DNA from: CALBPI01 sp038531945
Lineage (GTDB): Bacteria; Pseudomonadota; Gammaproteobacteria; Steroidobacterales; Woeseiaceae
Direction of reading: 5' to 3'
Length of the DNA stretch: 64,000 nt
Assembly (NCBI GenBank): GCA_038531945.1
Contig: JBCBBH010000003.1
Span: 558,001 to 622,000, forward strand
Each line of letters opens with the position of its first letter. Position 1 is the stretch's first letter. Both the position numbers and the translations under genes were made by a program. This document shows positions 59,147 to 64,000 of the stretch, piece after piece. A model generated the notes under the pieces. It was not told the DNA's origin. It was given only the letters and a program-made list of their open reading frames with translations, and did no database searches.

Positions 59147-60469
59147 ATGCATAGTCCTTACCGGATCGCCCAGATTATCGTTGGGCTTGTAACCCTCTCA
59201 TTCGCCGGTTGCGGCGCCGATTCGCCGCAAATCACAGCCAAACCGCAGACGCTGGATCAATTGGCGCGTGACTATCTCGTTCTTGAGTTGGCGATGGGTC
59301 AGGTTGATCCTGCCCACGTCGATGCCTATTTCGGGCCTGGCGAATTGGCCGAGCAAGCGCGATTGAATGGCTGGACACTTGTTCAGATCGATCGTGAAGC
59401 CGCGAAGCTGACTGCTTCGCTTCAGTCAGCGCGCAATGAGAGCAATGCACTACGTATCGATGGGTTGGTCGGTCGCATCGCGGCGCTTCGAATGCGCCAC
59501 AGGATTCTGTCAGGTCAAAAACCCGACTTTGACGAAGAATCCGAGGCGCTGTTTGGTGCGGTTGCGCCCGATCGTGACGCTGCCTACTACGATGCGGTAT
59601 TGGAGGAGATAGACACCCTGCTGCCGGGCGAGGCGACATTGGCGGAGCGTGTCGATGTTTTCCGCCAGCAGTTCACGATTCCCCCGGATAAGTTGGACGC
59701 GGTGTTTCGGGCTGCTATGGCGGAATGCCGTGCGCGCACGTTGCAGCGAATCGAGCTTCCGGCGAACGAACGTTTCCAAATCGAATATGTATCGGACAAA
59801 CCGTGGTCAGGCTACAACTGGTACAAAGGCGATTCCGAGAGTCTCATTCAGTTCAACACGGACCTGCCGACGTCGATTGATCGTGCCGTTGATCTTGGAT
59901 GTCACGAGGGCTATCCGGGGCACCACACCTTCAATGCGCTGGTCGAGCAGGAGCTGGTCAACAAACGCGGCTGGATTGAGTACGCGCTGTATCCGCTGTT
60001 CAGTCCCCAGTCATTAGTTGCGGAAGGCACCGGAAACTACGGAATACAACTCGCGTTCCCGGCAGCAGACCGTGTGTCGTTCGAGCGGGAGGTGCTATTC
60101 CCCTTGGCCGGCCTGGATGTTGGTGAGGCGGACCGGTATTACGCGCTTCTGGATCGACTGAGCGCGCTGAACTTTGCCGGCAACGAGGCGGCGCGCGATT
60201 TTTTGAACGGCGATATTTCCAAACAAGAGGCGATCGACTGGTTGCAGCGCTACTCCCTCAGTTCCAGGGCCCGTGCGGAGCAACGGCTTCACTTCATCGA
60301 AACCTACCGCAGCTACGTAATTAACTACAATCTCGGTCAGGCCTTGGTTGCCGAATGGGTGTCGGCGGATGGCGCATCTCAGGAACAACGCTGGCGCAAA
60401 TTTTCTGAACTGTTGATCCAGCCCGTTGTACCCGGGTCACTGGGTCGATCGCTGGCGGAGACGACCTGA
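59147..60469 (+). CDS. DUF885 lipoprotein, gluzincin-like metallopeptidase candidate
   Basis: The protein is 440 residues with a lipoprotein signal (IVGLVTLSFAGCGADSP, acylated Cys near residue 22) and the DUF885 hallmark CHEGYPGHHTFNAL, whose HExxxHH-like motif is thought to bind zinc; the later SLVAEGTGNYGIQL gives a possible third ligand. The family is considered peptidase-like but substrates are poorly known. ATG at 59147 was chosen; a long frame from 58760 lies inside the opposite gene. The gene ends sharing a base with the next start (TGATG). Confidence 0.78.
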   Translation: MHSPYRIAQIIVGLVTLSFAGCGADSPQITAKPQTLDQLARDYLVLELAMGQVDPAHVDAYFGPGELAEQARLNGWTLVQIDREAAKLTASLQSARNESNALRIDGLVGRIAALRMRHRILSGQKPDFDEESEALFGAVAPDRDAAYYDAVLEEIDTLLPGEATLAERVDVFRQQFTIPPDKLDAVFRAAMAECRARTLQRIELPANERFQIEYVSDKPWSGYNWYKGDSESLIQFNTDLPTSIDRAVDLGCHEGYPGHHTFNALVEQELVNKRGWIEYALYPLFSPQSLVAEGTGNYGIQLAFPAADRVSFEREVLFPLAGLDVGEADRYYALLDRLSALNFAGNEAARDFLNGDISKQEAIDWLQRYSLSSRARAEQRLHFIETYRSYVINYNLGQALVAEWVSADGASQEQRWRKFSELLIQPVVPGSLGRSLAETT

Positions 60470-61347
60470 TGCGACTGGCGTTCCTTGGTCTGGGAGTGAT
60501 GGGCTACCCAATGGCGGGCCACCTCGCATCTTCTGGGCACGAAGTTACCGTTTACAACCGCACTCGCGCGACTGCAGATCGATGGTGTCAGTCGCACGGC
60601 GGCAGCCAGTGCGCAACACCGTCTGAGGCCGCAAAGAATGCGGAAATTGTGTTTGCTTGCGTTGGCAACGATTCGGATATCGAGGAAGTCGCGCTCGGTG
60701 AACACGGGGCAATCCCCGCGATGGCGCCCGGCAGTATCTTTGTCGATCACACGACCACATCTGCCGATCAGGCGCGACGATTGGACGAGGCCGCGCGACG
60801 GTTTCAGGTCGGCTTCGTCGACGCGCCCGTATCAGGCGGTCAGTCCGGCGCTGAGGCGGGTCGCCTGACCGTGATGTGCGGCGGGACGGTAGAAGACTGC
60901 GAACGCGCAGCGCCAGTGGCCGATGCGTACTCAGCACGCTGGGCGCGGCTCGGTCCTGCCGGCGCAGGCCAACTCACGAAGATGGTCAACCAGATTTGCA
61001 TCGGCGGGCTGCTGCAAGCACTGTCAGAAGGGGTCTATTTTGCCGAGCGCGCGGGCCTCGACCCGGAACAGGTCTTCGCGACCATCGGCGGCGGCGCAGC
61101 GCAGTCCTGGCAGATGGACAATCGAGCCACGACGATGGCGAAGCGCGAATTTGATTTTGGCTTTGCTGTGGAGTGGATGCAAAAAGATCTGGGTTTCGCG
61201 TTGACCGAGGCGCAACGCAACGGCGCGCAGCTTCCTGTCACTGAGCTGGTAGCGCGCTTCTACGATGACATTGCGAACTCCGGCGGTCGCCGCTGGGACA
61301 CATCCAGCTTGATCACCCGACTTGGCGAGACCTCCGATGCCGATTGA
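60469..61347 (+). CDS. NAD-dependent beta-hydroxyacid dehydrogenase
   Basis: The protein is 292 residues, in the 3-hydroxyisobutyrate/tartronate semialdehyde reductase family. The NAD site is GLGVMGYPMAGHLASSG, the substrate loop VDAPVSGGQSGAEAGRL, and the catalytic Lys is in QLTKMVNQICIGGL. The substrate cannot be named from sequence. It directly follows the DUF885 gene (TGATG) and overlaps the start of the next, so these genes form an operon. Confidence 0.88.
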   Translation: MRLAFLGLGVMGYPMAGHLASSGHEVTVYNRTRATADRWCQSHGGSQCATPSEAAKNAEIVFACVGNDSDIEEVALGEHGAIPAMAPGSIFVDHTTTSADQARRLDEAARRFQVGFVDAPVSGGQSGAEAGRLTVMCGGTVEDCERAAPVADAYSARWARLGPAGAGQLTKMVNQICIGGLLQALSEGVYFAERAGLDPEQVFATIGGGAAQSWQMDNRATTMAKREFDFGFAVEWMQKDLGFALTEAQRNGAQLPVTELVARFYDDIANSGGRRWDTSSLITRLGETSDAD

Positions 61348-62074
61348 GTGGTTAACACCCGAAATCCTGACGTTGGCAATCACTGCAGCAACGATCGGGA
61401 TTGTGCACACCGCGATCGGGCCGGATCACTACTTGCCGTTTGTTGTTCTCGGCAAGGCGCGTCAGTGGACAACGCGCAAGACGGCGATGATCACGTTGTT
61501 GTGTGGTGTCGTGCATGTTGCCGGTTCGGTGCTGCTCGGCGCGATTGGTGTGGCTGCCGGACTCGCACTTCGCCAGCTTGAATGGCTCGAGGGGATGCGC
61601 GGGGATCTGGCTGCCTGGTTGTTACTCGCTTTCGGTCTGATTTATTTCGTCTGGGCGCTACGGCGCAGCTCGCGTGCTCACGTACATACGCACGCGCATG
61701 TGCACGCGAATGGGCAGGTCCACACGCACGAGCATGACCACAGCAAGGAGCACCTGCACGTCCATACAACCGAGCAACAGCGATTCGTTCCTTGGGCGTT
61801 GTTCCTGATTTTTGCGTTTGGACCCTGTGAGGCTCTGATCCCCTTGCTGATGTACCCTGCAGCGGCCGCGAACTGGCCTGGCGCGGTGTTCGTGACCGGT
61901 GTGTTTGCAATCGCGACGCTGATCACAATGCTGAGTCTGGTGCTCGTGACCTCCTGGGGACTGGGTCGATTGGCCGGTGGTCACAACACTGTGTCGTTCA
62001 TGTCGCGCCACTCACACGCCTTTGCCGGTGCTGCAATAGTGATGTGCGCGACGCTGATGCTGGTCGGATTGTAA
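61337..62074 (+). CDS. His-rich metal-transporter-like membrane protein (NicO/UreH type)
   Basis: The protein is 245 residues with about six membrane segments. The first carries HTAIGPDHYLPFVVLG, close to the HxxxxDH motif of nickel/cobalt exporters, and a later one FAFGPCEALIPLLMYPAA. Between segments 3 and 4 lies a loop with about a dozen His in 35 residues (~120-155, starting AHVHTHAHVHANG), likely metal-binding. It could export nickel, cobalt or zinc, or belong to the related UreH/sulfite exporter group. The start overlaps the dehydrogenase by 11 bp. Confidence 0.75.
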   Translation: MPIEWLTPEILTLAITAATIGIVHTAIGPDHYLPFVVLGKARQWTTRKTAMITLLCGVVHVAGSVLLGAIGVAAGLALRQLEWLEGMRGDLAAWLLLAFGLIYFVWALRRSSRAHVHTHAHVHANGQVHTHEHDHSKEHLHVHTTEQQRFVPWALFLIFAFGPCEALIPLLMYPAAAANWPGAVFVTGVFAIATLITMLSLVLVTSWGLGRLAGGHNTVSFMSRHSHAFAGAAIVMCATLMLVGL

Positions 62075-62107
62075 CGGCTCCCAAAAGGGGGCTTCGGGGA
62101 GAGGGGA

Positions 62108-63481
62108 ATGGCACGATTTCGAATGCCGCACACGCTGACATTGCTGTTCAGCCTGATCGTTGTCGCATGGGTGGCGACCTGGCTGGTGCCAGCCGGGCAG
62201 TTTGAAACCAGTACCAATTCGCACGGGCGCGAGGTAGTTGTTCCCGGTACGTTTGAATATCTGGAGGACGCGAAGCCACCCTCCGCATTGAACATTCTTC
62301 TGGTGATTCCGCGCGCGCTGGGTGAAGCCCAAGGCATCATCTTCTTCTTGTTCATCGTCGGCGGCGCACTGTCGATCCTGCGCGCCAGTGGCGCGTTGGA
62401 TGCCGGAATGGGCGGACTGCTGCGCAGTACCGGCAGCCGTCCTGCGGTGCTGATTCTGATCGGGATGCTCGCGTTTACCATCGGTTCGTCCACTATCGGC
62501 ATGGCGGAGGAATACATTCCGCTTACGGCGGTCTTGATGGGGTTGTGCGTCGCGATGCGCATGGACGTGGTCGCGGCGATCGGGATCATGGTGGTTGGAT
62601 ACTCGATCGGTTTCGGCGCCGCCGCACTGAATCCGTTCACCGTTTTGGTGGCTCAGGAGGTCGCCGGGTTGGAACCGACCAGTGGAGCCGGTTTCCGTAT
62701 GGCGATGACGGTACCTTTTTTTATCCTTGGCTACTGGCATGTCTATCGCTATGCCCGTCGAGTTCGTGCGGACGCGAGTGCATCACTGGTCGCCGATGTG
62801 CCGGCGGCGCAACCGCCTCAGCCGAGTGATGAAGTACCGATGACCGGGACTCGGCGCGTCATTTTGTTGCTGACGTTGGCGACGCTCGGTCTGCTGGTGT
62901 GGGGCATCAAGACCCACCAGTGGTATTTCACCGAATTGGGTGCGGCTTTCGTCGGTTTCGCGTTGCTCGTGGGGCTGGTTGCGCGCATGTCGATCGACGA
63001 TATCGCGAAACGTTTTATCGAGGGTGCGTCGGAGTTGACAGGTACCGCGCTTCTCATCGGCTTCGCGCGTGGCATAGAGTTGATGCTAAGCGACGGACAG
63101 GTACTTCATACGATCGTCAATTCACTCGCACAACCGCTAGGTGAGTTGGGCAGCATGTTCTCGGCGGTGGCGATGCTGTTTATTCAGAGCCTCCTGAACC
63201 TCTTTGTGCCGTCGGGTTCTGGACAAGCGTACGTCACGATGCCGATCATGGGTCCGATTGGCGATCTCGTTGGTGTGTCGCGGCAGGTGGCCGTATTGGC
63301 TTATCAAATGGGCGATGGTTTTATGAACGCGATCGTTCCGACCAATGCCGTACTGATGGGTATCCTTGGTATTGCGGGTATACCTTACAGTCGTTGGTTC
63401 CGTTTTATCGCACCTCTGATGCTGCAGTTTCTCGCTGTCGGATGCGTCGTATTGATGATTGCGGTGGCGATTGGTTACTAG
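62108..63481 (+). CDS. YfcC/DcuC-type carrier, probably for amino acids or dicarboxylates
   Basis: The protein is 457 residues with about eleven hydrophobic segments, matching the YfcC family (basic amino acid antiporters and C4-dicarboxylate carriers). Visible: MPHTLTLLFSLIVVAWVATW at the N-terminus, SSTIGMAEEYIPLTAVLMGL, GYSIGFGAAALNPFTVLVAQ, LFIQSLLNLFVPSGSGQAYV and the C-terminal FRFIAPLMLQFLAVGCVVLM. A hairpin (GGCTCCC-AAAA-GGGGGCT) separates it from the upstream gene, and GGGGAG is the ribosome site. With DUF885 upstream it fits peptide or amino acid uptake and breakdown. Confidence 0.8.
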   Translation: MARFRMPHTLTLLFSLIVVAWVATWLVPAGQFETSTNSHGREVVVPGTFEYLEDAKPPSALNILLVIPRALGEAQGIIFFLFIVGGALSILRASGALDAGMGGLLRSTGSRPAVLILIGMLAFTIGSSTIGMAEEYIPLTAVLMGLCVAMRMDVVAAIGIMVVGYSIGFGAAALNPFTVLVAQEVAGLEPTSGAGFRMAMTVPFFILGYWHVYRYARRVRADASASLVADVPAAQPPQPSDEVPMTGTRRVILLLTLATLGLLVWGIKTHQWYFTELGAAFVGFALLVGLVARMSIDDIAKRFIEGASELTGTALLIGFARGIELMLSDGQVLHTIVNSLAQPLGELGSMFSAVAMLFIQSLLNLFVPSGSGQAYVTMPIMGPIGDLVGVSRQVAVLAYQMGDGFMNAIVPTNAVLMGILGIAGIPYSRWFRFIAPLMLQFLAVGCVVLMIAVAIGY

Positions 63482-63499
63482 CGCACACACTGCCAAAAT
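63471..63499 (+). promoter_or_regulatory. Candidate promoter for the TPP riboswitch transcript
   Basis: TTGGTT at 63471-63476 and CAAAAT at 63494-63499 are 17 bp apart, at the end of the carrier gene. A start near 63506 would place the riboswitch at the very 5' end of the message. The -35 match is poor (three of six). Confidence 0.35.
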
Positions 63500-63511
63500 G
63501 CGTTACGCTAT

Positions 63512-63602
63512 CAGCTCACCGGGGGTGGCTATGGCCTGAGATGCGGCATGCACCGCGAACCCTTAAGACCTGATCCGGATAATGCCGGCGTAGGGAGTGC
63601 TG
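63512..63602 (+). ncRNA. TPP riboswitch (THI element)
   Basis: The core pieces of the thiamine pyrophosphate riboswitch are in order: GGGGGTGGC (63521), CTGAGA (63536-63541), ACCCTT (63559-63564) and CCTGATCCGGATAATGCCGG (63569-63588) followed by GCGTAGGGA. Outer stem P1 can form from CAGCTCAC (63512-63519) and GTGCTG (63597-63602). The ribosome site TAGGGAG (63591-63597) adjoins and partly overlaps P1, so thiamine binding should hide it and block translation of the downstream receptor. Confidence 0.96.
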
Positions 63603-63604
63603 TC

Positions 63605-64000
63605 ATGCATCAATTCAGTCTGCGCGCGTCTGTCGCGTTATCGGCCCTCGCGTGTGCCAACGTAAGTGCCCAATCCAGTGATCCAACGTTTGTGCCGATT
63701 GACGAAATCGTCATCGCCGGTTCGTTAACCGAGAAAAAGTTGGATGAAATTCCCGCGAGTATCGCCGTGATCGATCGTGAGTCGATCAATCGATCTACCG
63801 CAACGCACTTCGAGCAGCTAGGGCTGCGGGTCGCCAACTTGAACTTCGCTGGCGGCAGTAATCGAGCGCGATATTTTCAAATTCGCGGTATCGGTGAACG
63901 CAGTCAGTACGAAGGGGCACCCAATCCTTCGGTTGGCTTCATTATCGACGATGTCGATTTTTCAGCCATCGGTGGCGTCTCGTCGACCTGGGATCTTGAG
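63605..64000 (+). CDS. TonB-dependent receptor, 3' end missing; probably thiamine uptake
   Basis: The first 132 codons are present and the frame runs off the window. A signal peptide (residues 1-23, ending NVSAQ) is followed by the TonB-box-like segment IDEIVIAGSL and the start of the plug (EIPASIAVIDRESINRS, then ARYFQIRGIGERSQYEGAPN and VGFIIDDVDFS). TonB receptors take up large or scarce ligands through the outer membrane. Control by the adjacent TPP riboswitch makes thiamine, its phosphates or a precursor the likely ligand. TAGGGAG is 7 nt before the ATG. Confidence 0.92.
   Translation, partial: MHQFSLRASVALSALACANVSAQSSDPTFVPIDEIVIAGSLTEKKLDEIPASIAVIDRESINRSTATHFEQLGLRVANLNFAGGSNRARYFQIRGIGERSQYEGAPNPSVGFIIDDVDFSAIGGVSSTWDLE

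Overview
The window is about 64 kb of a chromosome with roughly 55-60% GC and dense operons. It looks like core genome of a free-living gammaproteobacterium. The gene orders murF-mraY-murD-ftsW-murG-murC-murB-ddl-ftsQ-ftsA-ftsZ-lpxC, pilB-pilC-pilD-coaE, pilS/pilR, bamD/rluD, pncC-recA-recX-alaS-csrA and fmdB-DUF502-aspS are all typical of that class. No phage, transposon, plasmid or CRISPR module was seen. The exact genus cannot be fixed from gene order alone; a marine or sediment lineage near Woeseiaceae or Chromatiales is a guess.

Layout. 1-13600: division and cell wall (dcw) cluster, with overlapping start/stop codons that imply one long transcript, then lpxC behind a 396-bp leader. 13576-18310: dciA (minus strand), an M23 peptidase, secA and mutT. 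18307-28299 (minus strand): zapD, coaE and the type IV pilus genes pilD, pilC, pilB, two pilins, pilR and pilS. The main pilin gene has a sigma-54 promoter that PilR/PilS would activate. 28437-34719: sucCD, nadE, bamD (minus), rluD and pgeF. 34797-40961: clpB behind a heat-shock-type promoter, fmdB-like, DUF502, aspS and a hydrolase. 40963-50074: mutS (minus), a glycosyltransferase, pncC, recA behind a LexA box, recX, alaS and csrA.

50172-51118 is the least ordinary stretch. It holds tRNA-Ser(GCU) and tRNA-Arg(ACG), then two identical 178-bp tandem repeats, each beginning with the last 19 bp of the tRNA-Arg gene. Each repeat carries an intrinsic terminator and five back-to-back hairpins. The layout recalls the tRNA-linked repeats of the E. 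coli tyrT locus and may encode a structured RNA.

51119-64000 is accessory: two unrecognised proteins, a lipoprotein, an aldo/keto reductase, an AlkA-type glycosylase, rdgC, an ATP-grasp enzyme, a secreted M24 peptidase, and a probable catabolic operon (DUF885 lipoprotein, beta-hydroxyacid dehydrogenase, His-rich metal-transporter-like protein, YfcC-type carrier). It ends with a TPP riboswitch in front of a TonB-dependent receptor that runs off the window, probably for thiamine or a precursor.
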